Position numbers and translations under genes: made by a program
Part shown: positions 8,047-14,970 of the stretch, one piece after another
Layout: every line of letters starts with the position of its first letter
How positions within the stretch are numbered: position 1 is the stretch's first letter
Assembly: GCA_027046415.1 (NCBI GenBank)
Contig: JALTYW010000100.1
Location: forward strand, 1 to 14,970
Direction of reading: 5' to 3'
DNA length: 14,970 nucleotides
Origin: Sulfurovum sp.
GTDB taxonomy: Bacteria; Campylobacterota; Campylobacteria; Campylobacterales; Sulfurovaceae
Notes under the pieces: generated by a model
Databases searched by the model: none
Seen by the model: the letters and a program-made list of their open reading frames with translations, nothing else
Told to the model about the DNA's origin: nothing

Positions 8047-9837
8047 ATGAACGACTTGAGCAATATTGTAAGATTGGTACTGGTCTTTCTCTCTCTTTTT
8101 CTTTTGCAAAACAGTATAGTCATCGCGCAAGAGCAGAAAAGTGCTCTGCTTCCAACAAAAAAAGTGATTGTGAAGGGTATAGAAAATTTCGCCCCCTCTG
8201 ATATTTATGAGGCGGTCAGTGCAGATGCACCCGGATTTTTCTCATTTGGGCAAAAAGAAGCAACAATCAAAGAGAAACTAATACCCTCCATTGAACCCTC
8301 CCTGCGTGCCTTTTTTGATTCGGAAGGGTATTATGATGCAACATTTTCAGTCAAAGAGAACAATGAGACAGTCTCGATTTCGGTTAAAGAAGGAAAACCT
8401 GTCAGGGTAGGGGAGATCAATATCACTTCGGATTTCGATATTGGTGACTTTGTCGATTTTGAGACAGGAGATATCTTTCGGGCAAAAACCTTCATTGCAA
8501 CAAAAAGCAGGATCATCGAAGCACTACTGCATAAGGGGTATTGCAGTTATGATCTTGATACAAAAGCCTATGTCGATCTGGAGAAGCATGTAGCGAACCT
8601 TGTGTTTAAGCTTAAAAAGGGAGGTATCTGTACATTTGGGAAAGTAACGGTCAAAGGGCTTGAAACCATTGATGAACGTGTCGTTAAATCACGTGTACGT
8701 GCCAAAGAGGGGGCACGTTTCAATACTGAACTTGTACAGAATACTTCATCGGCACTCTATGGACTGCATGCTTTCGATTCGGTGCTGATTGATATTAGCA
8801 GAAAAATCTATAATGTCATACCGGTCGATATTGATGTCAAGGAGATGCAAGAGCCTTATCATGTCGAGCTTGGTGCAGGGTACGATACCTATGTAGGACC
8901 GCGTATACACGGTACATTTATAAAGCATAACTTCCTTGGCAATGCACAGCAGCTCTCTCTTGAGCTTTCTTGGTCATCACTAGAACAGGTGGCTATTGTA
9001 GATTTTTACAAACCGGTTTTAGTATCAGTCTATGGCATCGATGCAGATCTTGGCACAAATATGGGTTATTCCAATCTTGAATTTGATGGTTTTCGTGAAA
9101 AGAAGACATTTGCAAAAGCCTATCTGCAGTATGAGGATGAAGTATGGAAAGTTGTTGGTGGATTTGCTTTGGAGAATATAGAGATTTCTGAACTCTCCGA
9201 CGGAGAAAAACTGCTTCCAGAATATGCATACGATACATTTTTGCTGGCTTATCCCTATCTTGACATTATCTATGACAGAAGAGATTCCAAACTTAATCCA
9301 AAACACGGCTACTATCTCTCAGGATATGTTGAAATGGGTATGCCTACCAACAGTGAGGCGAGTCTCTATCTTAAGAGTCAGCTGGAGGCCAGAGCGATCT
9401 ATACGGTCTCGCAGTTGACCATGGCAGTGGTTGGAAAGATCGGTGCGATCGATATTCAGACCGATTCGCTTCGCGGCATACCGGAGTCAAAAAAGTTTTT
9501 TGCCGGTGGTGCCTACTCTAACCGTGCCTATGGCTATCGGGAGATTGGGGTGATCGTTTCTCCTGCTGAAGACCTGATCAACGGTGCTTTGAGTATGGCA
9601 AATCTCTCTGTGGAGATGGATTATCCTATCTGGGGAGATGCCTTCTACGGTGCAGTATTTAGTGACAATACGATGCTGACGGATAAAAGCTATGACTATA
9701 GCGGCAAGATCATCTCCTCTGCCGGTGTGGGGGTACGCTACATGACACCGGTAGGCCCGTTCAAGCTTGATATTGGGTTCAATACACATGATCCTTCCAT
9801 ATACGGTATCTCATTTCAGATAGGGCAGTCATTCTGA
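8047..9837 (+). CDS. tamA: TamA-type BamA/Omp85 outer-membrane protein
   Basis: This is an outer-membrane beta-barrel of the Omp85 family, acting with TamB in envelope assembly and lipid transport. The 596-residue protein has a signal peptide (hydrophobic 8-26, likely cleaved after VIA27), three POTRA-like repeats (about 38-114, 118-192 and 196-268), then a 16-strand-type barrel from about 270 to the C-terminal Phe596. DRRDSKLNPKHGYYL (410-424) and FAGGAYSNRAYGYREIG (485-501) are TamA-type motifs. In the latter, the signature usually read R-G-F/Y is R-A-Y, with Ala494 replacing Gly. Two cysteines (166, 195) lie in the second POTRA-like repeat and at the start of the third, where a periplasmic disulfide is possible. 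AAGGA at 8036-8040 supports the start. tamB overlaps its stop codon by one base. Confidence 0.9.
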   Translation: MNDLSNIVRLVLVFLSLFLLQNSIVIAQEQKSALLPTKKVIVKGIENFAPSDIYEAVSADAPGFFSFGQKEATIKEKLIPSIEPSLRAFFDSEGYYDATFSVKENNETVSISVKEGKPVRVGEINITSDFDIGDFVDFETGDIFRAKTFIATKSRIIEALLHKGYCSYDLDTKAYVDLEKHVANLVFKLKKGGICTFGKVTVKGLETIDERVVKSRVRAKEGARFNTELVQNTSSALYGLHAFDSVLIDISRKIYNVIPVDIDVKEMQEPYHVELGAGYDTYVGPRIHGTFIKHNFLGNAQQLSLELSWSSLEQVAIVDFYKPVLVSVYGIDADLGTNMGYSNLEFDGFREKKTFAKAYLQYEDEVWKVVGGFALENIEISELSDGEKLLPEYAYDTFLLAYPYLDIIYDRRDSKLNPKHGYYLSGYVEMGMPTNSEASLYLKSQLEARAIYTVSQLTMAVVGKIGAIDIQTDSLRGIPESKKFFAGGAYSNRAYGYREIGVIVSPAEDLINGALSMANLSVEMDYPIWGDAFYGAVFSDNTMLTDKSYDYSGKIISSAGVGVRYMTPVGPFKLDIGFNTHDPSIYGISFQIGQSF

Positions 9838-12800
9838 TGAAAAAGTTTATTTATATACTCCTGATGCTTTTCGTGATGCTGGTCACTATCATTATTGTTG
9901 CTGCAAACTCCTCCTATATGATCAAAAAGGTTGTAGATATCTATGCTCCGGATTATAACATCTCCTATGATGCGATTGCGGGCAATGTTTTAACCGGTGT
10001 AAAGATTGTAGAACCAAAGTACCAAGGTGATTTGCTTGCTGATGAGATACGGTTTTTATGGAATCCTTCAAAGCTCCTCTATAAACGTATTGCGATCAAT
10101 TCGATAGAGGTAAAGAATGTAGATGTCGATACCGTAAAAGCATTGGTGGCACATTTGAGTGATGATAATCAGAGTGCCACACGGCAATCAGAAGAGGAGA
10201 ATGCATCATCTGCACCGATTGACCTTTCACTTGCTGTCAAACATGTATCTGTTTCGTTCAAACCTTTCAGCATAGAGGGTGTGTCGCTGTCAAAACTCTC
10301 TTTGCGTGCAAAAAAAATGCTCTATCGTCCGGATGGGCTGGAAGTAGAGAATGCGACACTGGAGTCTATCAGCAATGTTGGTGAGGTTGCGCTGTCGGCA
10401 TCGTTAAAGAACCGGACACTCTCCTTTAAGACGATCAGGCTTGCAAAAGTTGACACCAAAGCCATAGAGAAGATCATTACAGATATTGCACAGACGCCTT
10501 CGCAAGAAGAAGCTAAAACGCAAACGAAAAAACAGGAGCCCAAGAGCCCGTTGATACCTAAGATCATCACAGCACGATCACTTCATGTTGATCTGCTGCC
10601 TGCCGTATTTGATCCGGTGCATCTGCATACTGCCGTACTCGATGCTGCAGCCATTCAACTGGATATGGACAGTTTGATGCTAAGTAGCAAGCAGGTTGAT
10701 CTTAATGTAACTACCAACTTAAGCAATGTGGTCGAACAGGGCAGTATACAGGCAAACCATTTTGGAGGCAATATTGTCATCACACCACATAAAAGACTTT
10801 ATAAACTCTACCGTCTTCCGTTGCGAAAAAAAGCAATAGGCAATGTCCAAGTCGATTTTAATGCAAGCCGTGAAAAAATCAGTGCAGATATCCGCTCCAA
10901 AGCAAAAAATATTTTGGAACTGCCAAAGAGTGGAGAGGGCAACCGCCTTCCAAGCAAACAGCTCAAAGCTGATACGCGGGTAGCGGTAACAACACCTTAT
11001 ACCGAAAAGATGGGACTTTCCAACCATTTCGAGATGGATGAGACCAAACAGATACGCTATAACGGAGATCTATCCATATCGCAGCTTAAAGGGGTGGATG
11101 CAAATCTGACCAAGCCGCTGAAAGACCTTCAACTGCATTACCGTGGTACACTGCATGAAGTATTTGCCACACTGAATGCAGATGCACTGGAGGGCAGTTT
11201 TGTCTCCGATGATATGAAAAAAGGGATGCTGCATCTGCAGACCAAAACCCCTCTTTTGCTTAAAGATCTTGTCGCAGTACCGGAAAAACTCTCAGAAGGT
11301 GCTGTGGAAGCCGCCATTGATTTGCCTGTTGATTTTGCCAAACCTCTACCTCTGGAGGCAAATGCGACACTCACCTCCAACCTTGCCAATATCAAGGCAA
11401 ACGCACGCTATGGTGACCATGTCGACCTGTCTCTGGTGACAACTGTACCCGAAGGCTCTCTGTTAAGAGAGTTGGTACCCAAAGTAAAATGGGATATGCT
11501 CTCACCTATGCATGTCGATGTGGTATTAAAAGAGCATGCCTACCGTCTGAATCTGAAAACGCATACACTCAATGCAAAGGTTTTGGTACCGACAAAAAAG
11601 GGTCAGGTTTCTGGAAAAGTAATACTTCCCGGTATGCAGGCAGATATCAAAGGGAAGCTTGGCAGCGATATTGTAGTGCACAGTAAGGTAGATTCTGCCA
11701 AGCAGCTCTTTGATGCTGCAAATAGCATCTATATGCTTGATAAAGTGCCAAAGGTTAAAGGGGCACTTTCGCTTGATGCCACCATAGATGCAGAGCAGAA
11801 TGTAACACTGCGTTTACACTCACCCCAAATACGCTATTATGCGGATAGAGAGACGGAACACACGATTGATGATATCAATGTTGTCGTGTCAAAACGAGGG
11901 GCACGTATTGTACTTAATACGTACAATTTTGTCTACAATGGTACAAAGCTCTATTCCAACAAACCTTCTGTAGTCTTATTTGAAAATGACACCTTTTCCA
12001 TTGAACAATTTTGGCTGAACGATCAGCTTAACATATCAGGAGGGCTCGATCTTAAGCAGATGAAAGGAGAGATCGATACCGTAGCACAGAAGTTCCATGT
12101 TTCTCATGAGTTTGCTGATATTGACAGCAATATAGACCTTAAAACAGTATTTGACGGAAACAGGACAGATATTAAGGGAAAGATCACGCTGCTTGGGGGA
12201 AATATTTATTATGATCTGGCAACCAAAACCTTTCCGAGTGACAGCGATATTGTAATCGTACAGCAGCAAAAAGCAACAGATGAAAACAGTTTTGTAAACA
12301 ACCTCAGTATGCTTGTCAATGTAGAGAGCAAAAAGCCGCTTATCTACAAGGAAGGGCCTGTAGATGTGAAGGCAAATCTCTCTCTTGTCGTTCACAAAGC
12401 AGCCGGTACAAACCCTGTTATTTTGGGTTCTGTGGATATTGTAGACGGCAGCAGTTATCGCTTTCAGGGGAAAAAATTTGTGCTTGAAAAGAGCCATATC
12501 TACCTGACGGGTGACCCGCTTAAGCCAATACTTGATCTTAAGGTAAAGTACAAAGGGCTTAGGCATCTTATTACCGTAACGATTACAGGTACACCCGCTG
12601 TACCCAACATTATGTTCTCCTCTGTTCCGAGTCTAAGCAAAGAGCAGATCCTCTCGATCATTTTGTTTGATTCTGAAGAGGGAGCCGGTACGAATGATGC
12701 CAATGCGATGATGAAAATGATGGGCGGTGCTATGGCAAAGTCTGCCTTGAACGATCTTGGTGTCAAGATTGACCATCTTGTCATTGGTGCGGGGAGTATT

Positions 12801-12995
12801 GAGGTAGGCAAAAAACTGACCGATAAGATCACAGTGATCTATATTAACGGAGAGATCCCTGCAATGAAGATGAAGTATGAATATAACCAGAATATCGATG
12901 TGGTTATAGGTGCCAGTGAAAGATCAGAATCGGCTGATATTGTTTATAAAAAAGATTTCAATATGAAAGACTCCGATATTGTGATCAAAAAGTAA
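9837..12995 (+). CDS. tamB: TamB-like translocation/phospholipid transport protein (DUF490)
   Basis: TamB-family proteins are long beta-taco bridges anchored in the inner membrane that reach the outer membrane and are implicated in phospholipid transport. The 1052-residue protein begins with a single uncleaved anchor (about 4-23). The rest is periplasmic, rich in beta-strand-like repeats, with low-complexity charged linkers near 108-126 and 221-237. The C-terminal quarter is a typical TamB domain: FQGKKFVLEKSHIYLTGD, an ITGTPAVPNIMFSS stretch, then LSKEQILSIILF, and an ending in IVYKKDF and IVIKK. It is somewhat shorter than E. coli TamB (about 1259). The start overlaps the tamA stop (TGATG), so translation is probably coupled. 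The frame is intact throughout. Confidence 0.93.
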   Translation: MKKFIYILLMLFVMLVTIIIVAANSSYMIKKVVDIYAPDYNISYDAIAGNVLTGVKIVEPKYQGDLLADEIRFLWNPSKLLYKRIAINSIEVKNVDVDTVKALVAHLSDDNQSATRQSEEENASSAPIDLSLAVKHVSVSFKPFSIEGVSLSKLSLRAKKMLYRPDGLEVENATLESISNVGEVALSASLKNRTLSFKTIRLAKVDTKAIEKIITDIAQTPSQEEAKTQTKKQEPKSPLIPKIITARSLHVDLLPAVFDPVHLHTAVLDAAAIQLDMDSLMLSSKQVDLNVTTNLSNVVEQGSIQANHFGGNIVITPHKRLYKLYRLPLRKKAIGNVQVDFNASREKISADIRSKAKNILELPKSGEGNRLPSKQLKADTRVAVTTPYTEKMGLSNHFEMDETKQIRYNGDLSISQLKGVDANLTKPLKDLQLHYRGTLHEVFATLNADALEGSFVSDDMKKGMLHLQTKTPLLLKDLVAVPEKLSEGAVEAAIDLPVDFAKPLPLEANATLTSNLANIKANARYGDHVDLSLVTTVPEGSLLRELVPKVKWDMLSPMHVDVVLKEHAYRLNLKTHTLNAKVLVPTKKGQVSGKVILPGMQADIKGKLGSDIVVHSKVDSAKQLFDAANSIYMLDKVPKVKGALSLDATIDAEQNVTLRLHSPQIRYYADRETEHTIDDINVVVSKRGARIVLNTYNFVYNGTKLYSNKPSVVLFENDTFSIEQFWLNDQLNISGGLDLKQMKGEIDTVAQKFHVSHEFADIDSNIDLKTVFDGNRTDIKGKITLLGGNIYYDLATKTFPSDSDIVIVQQQKATDENSFVNNLSMLVNVESKKPLIYKEGPVDVKANLSLVVHKAAGTNPVILGSVDIVDGSSYRFQGKKFVLEKSHIYLTGDPLKPILDLKVKYKGLRHLITVTITGTPAVPNIMFSSVPSLSKEQILSIILFDSEEGAGTNDANAMMKMMGGAMAKSALNDLGVKIDHLVIGAGSIEVGKKLTDKITVIYINGEIPAMKMKYEYNQNIDVVIGASERSESADIVYKKDFNMKDSDIVIKK

Positions 12996-13003
12996 GGCTG
13001 TCT

Positions 13004-14143
13004 CTAAGAGAGTCTATCTTTAAAATCCTCATAGCCAAACTCTCTGAGAATCTCTATTTCTCCATCGTTTTTTTCAACAGCGATAGAGGGGAGTTTGATA
13101 CCGTTGAATGTGGTGGCTTTGACCATCGTGTAGTGCATCTGGTCCTCAAAGATGATCTTGTCACCGATCTGTAACGGTTTGTCGAAACTGTAATCTCCCA
13201 TAATATCTCCTGCAAGACAGGTATTGCCGCCCAGACGGTAGGTGTAGGGTTTCTCACCCGCTTCTCCTGCTCCGCGTACTTCGGCACGGTAGGGCATGAT
13301 GATGGTATCAGGCATGTGGGCTTCTGCAGAAGTGTCAAGTATGGCAATGTCGATGTCGTTATGGACAATGTCAAGCACAGTTGCAACCAGTACACCTGTC
13401 TCCCAACCGACAGCCTCTCCCGGTTCGAGATAGACGTCGACACCGTATTTGGCTTTGAAATTTTGAATGAGTCCGATCAGTTTCTTCAGATCGTACCCTT
13501 TGCGTGTGATATGATGTCCCCCGCCAAAATTGATCCATTTCATTTTGGCAATGTATGGAGCAAATTTTTCTTCAAAACGGGCAAGAACCGCTTCAAGTGC
13601 ATCGCTTCCCTGTTCACAGAGTGCATGAAAATGGAGTCCGTCAAGATCAGGGAGTATGGTTTCATCAAAATTCTCAAGTGTGGTACCGAGTCTGGAGTAG
13701 AGCCCGCATGGATTATATATCTCTTTTGGAGAAGCGGAGTATTCGGGGTTGACACGCAGCCCTATAGATAGCGTAGGGTTACACTGTCTTGCTTGGGGCG
13801 CAAACCGTTTAAACTGCTGAGGGGAGTTAAATACCATGTGATGTGAGACAGAGGCAATTTCATCAATCTCCTCCGCTTTGTAGGCAGGAGAATAGGTATG
13901 TACCTCTTTGCCAAATTCCTCAGATGCAAGTTTCGCTTCATACAGTCCGCTGGCACAGCATCCATCCAGATAGGGACGTATGGTATCGAAGCTTTTCCAG
14001 AGGGCATATCCTTTGAGTGCGAGAAGCACTTTTGCACCGCTTTTCTCTTTTATGGTACGGAGTATTTCAAGGTTGTGTATGAGCTTTTTCTCTTCAAGCA
14101 GCCAACATGGAGAGGGAAGTGTTTGATATTTTTTTTCAGTCAT
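13004..14143 (-). CDS. nspC: Carboxynorspermidine/carboxyspermidine decarboxylase
   Basis: NspC is a PLP-dependent decarboxylase of the alanine-racemase-fold group. It makes norspermidine or spermidine from the carboxylated form in the alternative polyamine route. The 379-residue protein has the PLP lysine Lys44 in LLALKGYALW, NPCGLYSRLG (144-153), HFHALCEQ (171-178), the phosphate-binding NFGGGHH (205-211), EPGEAVG (240-246), and the catalytic Cys309 in GGNTCLAGD. All are diagnostic. The partner dehydrogenase is not in the window. It converges on tamB with an 8-base gap. The ATG at 14143 is preferred because the family homology begins within ten residues of it. No Shine-Dalgarno sequence precedes it, and a TATAAT ends only 5 bases upstream. 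Confidence 0.96.
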   Translation of the reverse strand: MTEKKYQTLPSPCWLLEEKKLIHNLEILRTIKEKSGAKVLLALKGYALWKSFDTIRPYLDGCCASGLYEAKLASEEFGKEVHTYSPAYKAEEIDEIASVSHHMVFNSPQQFKRFAPQARQCNPTLSIGLRVNPEYSASPKEIYNPCGLYSRLGTTLENFDETILPDLDGLHFHALCEQGSDALEAVLARFEEKFAPYIAKMKWINFGGGHHITRKGYDLKKLIGLIQNFKAKYGVDVYLEPGEAVGWETGVLVATVLDIVHNDIDIAILDTSAEAHMPDTIIMPYRAEVRGAGEAGEKPYTYRLGGNTCLAGDIMGDYSFDKPLQIGDKIIFEDQMHYTMVKATTFNGIKLPSIAVEKNDGEIEILREFGYEDFKDRLS

Positions 14144-14148
14144 TCCGA

Positions 14149-14154
14149 ATTATA
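14149..14154 (-). promoter_or_regulatory. -10 box at the nspC start, predicting a leaderless transcript
   Basis: TATAAT preceded by GA is read on the minus strand and ends 5 bases before the nspC ATG. The normal 6-7 base spacing from -10 box to transcript start would put the start on or next to the A of ATG. No purine-rich ribosome binding site lies upstream. Confidence 0.55.
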
Positions 14155-14178
14155 TCAGGTGAATCCACAAAAATTTGA

Positions 14179-14184
14179 TATAAT
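14179..14184 (+). promoter_or_regulatory. -10 box for the 159-residue protein gene
   Basis: TATAAT preceded by GA on the plus strand predicts a transcript start near 14191, about 32 bases before the ATG at 14223. It lies back to back with the nspC promoter in a 79-base divergent region. It rules out an in-frame TTG at 14184 as a start. Confidence 0.6.
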
Positions 14185-14222
14185 TGGCTATATTTGATCT
14201 ATTGATGAGACTGGAGAGCAAA

Positions 14223-14702
14223 ATGATTACGAGAGAGAATGAAAAAATAAGGGGCAATATCCGTTTCAACGGAAATGATATTGTATTGGCTGCCAATATG
14301 CTCGATGCACTTTCAACAACGGTGGAGATCGTTTACTATTTGATGAGCAGGGGAGAGGAGCGCTCTTTTGTACTGATGATGATCACTGCCGAAGGTGTTG
14401 ATGTGGGCAGCACACTGGAAGCACAGAAACGCGATACGGATATTCTCTTTGAGATAGACAAAGAGCAGTCTATTTATGCAGTTATCTGTCAGGATACCAA
14501 AATAGACGGCGGGTACCATTTTGGCGAACGTGTTATGCGGCATATGAAACAGGAGAAGGCGGTTGACCCGTACTGTATCGAACTTGAGGTGCGGACTACG
14601 ACACATGATATTAAGTATATAATCTTCAAAGTGATCGAGGAGTTGATACGGGCAAAACAGGATAAACGCAGCGGTGAGATCATCTTCAAAACACTCAATT
14701 AG
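14223..14702 (+). CDS. Unrecognised 159-residue cytoplasmic protein; possible degenerate GGDEF-like domain
   Basis: I do not recognise a named family. The protein is soluble, with no signal or membrane segment. GGAG at 14213-14216, 6 bases before ATG 14223, decides the start; ATG at 14205 is also in frame. By eye the order of elements follows a GGDEF (diguanylate cyclase) domain. An amphipathic helix plus strand, SRGEERSFVLMMITAEGVD (42-60), would be helix 1 and the first strand. RDTDILFEI (70-78) would be the strand before the signature. IYAVICQDTKIDGGYHFGERV (84-104) resembles the strand-helix after it, and VIEELIRAKQDKRSGEIIF (137-155) the last helix and strand. The GGDEF signature is absent (about 79-85). 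If correct, it cannot be a cyclase and would be a binding or regulatory relic. It has its own promoter and is divergent from nspC. Confidence 0.8.
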   Translation: MITRENEKIRGNIRFNGNDIVLAANMLDALSTTVEIVYYLMSRGEERSFVLMMITAEGVDVGSTLEAQKRDTDILFEIDKEQSIYAVICQDTKIDGGYHFGERVMRHMKQEKAVDPYCIELEVRTTTHDIKYIIFKVIEELIRAKQDKRSGEIIFKTLN

Positions 14703-14711
14703 AATCCTTTA

Positions 14712-14770
14712 AGCGGTTTTCAGGTAAAATCGCGTCCAAATAAAACCGTTCGGGTACCATTGCATACCTG
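14712..14770 (+). promoter_or_regulatory. rpmH promoter and leader with two nested inverted repeats
   Basis: TAAAAT (14725-14730), preceded by GG, is the likely -10 box, giving a start near 14737 and a leader of about 60 bases. A 9-bp imperfect stem (14712-14720 with 14742-14750, one G-T pair) places the -10 box in its loop. In addition, CAGGTA (14721-14726) is exactly complementary to TACCTG (14765-14770). AAGGA at 14784-14788, 8 bases before ATG, is the ribosome binding site. No T-run follows the stem, so it is not a standard terminator. Confidence 0.45.
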
Positions 14771-14796
14771 AACCAAACAGATGAAGGATCGTTAAG

Positions 14797-14931
14797 ATGA
14801 AAAGAACATACCAACCGCATAACACACCAAGAAAAAGAACACACGGCTTCAGAACAAGAATGAAGACAAAGAACGGAAGAAAAGTCATCGCAGCAAGAAG
14901 AGCGAAAGGCAGAAAGAGACTGGCGGTATAA
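14797..14931 (+). CDS. rpmH: 50S ribosomal protein L34
   Basis: L34 is a small basic protein of the large ribosomal subunit. The 44-residue product begins [19 protein letters not shown] and ends [11 protein letters not shown], matching the family along its whole length, including the RTHGFRxRM core. It has a good ribosome binding site. rpmH normally heads the rpmH-rnpA-yidD-yidC group, and the sequence after its stop fits the beginning of rnpA. Confidence 0.98.
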   Translation: MKRTYQPHNTPRKRTHGFRTRMKTKNGRKVIAARRAKGRKRLAV

Positions 14932-14935
14932 TCCC

Positions 14936-14970
14936 ATCGCTAAGATAAAACATTTTACTCGTATTAAGAC
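14936..14970 (+). CDS. rnpA: Probable start of ribonuclease P protein component (rnpA), cut by window edge
   Basis: The only long open frame leaving the right edge reads IAKIKHFTRIK and continues. It has the basic, Lys/Arg-rich look of RnpA N-termini and the expected place after rpmH. The frame is open back to 14864 inside rpmH but holds no ATG, GTG or TTG. The listed start (ATC at 14936, with GGCGG at 14922-14926 upstream) is therefore a guess, and the true start may lie beyond the window. Too little is present for a firm call. Confidence 0.4.
   Translation, partial: MAKIKHFTRIK

Noticed and set aside
12036-12566. 176-codon minus-strand open frame inside tamB
   Set aside because: It is antisense to the conserved TamB domain, with no start signal or motif.
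12996-13020. Inverted repeat TCTCT/AGAGA at the tamB-nspC junction as a two-way terminator
   Set aside because: The loop would be only two bases or fewer and no T-run follows on either strand, so it is not a credible intrinsic terminator.
1-14970. Mobile element, prophage, CRISPR array, tRNA or toxin-antitoxin pair
   Set aside because: All intergenic gaps are short (under about 120 bases), no repeated units or integrase/transposase-like sequences are seen, and every sizeable frame fits a core gene or the shadow of one.

Overview
This window is core chromosome of a Campylobacterota (Epsilonproteobacteria) bacterium, most like free-living Sulfurovum/Sulfurimonas types. That placement is from memory, with no search run. 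It rests on an atpB gene separated from the other atp genes, an nspC polyamine gene, a TIGR02757 gene, gatB lying close to gpsA as in Campylobacter, and promoters with a clear TATAAT-type -10 box and no obvious -35. I see no insertion sequence, prophage, CRISPR array, tRNA or rRNA.

Layout. The left edge holds thiI (tRNA 4-thiouridine/thiazole sulfurtransferase) on the minus strand, cut off at its C-terminus. Divergent from it is a TIGR02757/DUF2400 protein that resembles a helix-hairpin-helix DNA glycosylase. Next come atpB (F0 subunit a) and a small two-helix membrane protein. gatB begins with its own promoter and heads a tight run: gatB, a six-helix voltage-sensor K+ channel with a cytoplasmic RCK tail, a separate soluble RCK protein overlapping the channel gene, and gpsA. 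After a 75-base gap come tamA and tamB, overlapping by one base. nspC converges on tamB with only 8 bases between them. Divergent from nspC is an unrecognised 159-residue protein whose layout resembles a GGDEF domain that has lost its signature. The right edge holds rpmH and the probable first codons of rnpA.

How the genes fit together. Most are housekeeping genes: tRNA modification and charging (thiI, gatB), energy (atpB), envelope lipid precursor (gpsA) and envelope assembly or lipid transport (tamA/tamB), polyamine synthesis (nspC), and translation/RNA processing (rpmH, rnpA). The most distinctive module is the channel plus soluble RCK pair, which may build a mixed gating ring. Other points for follow-up are the glycosylase-like reading of TIGR02757, the pseudo-GGDEF protein, the possibly leaderless nspC transcript, and the missing ordinary start codon for rnpA.
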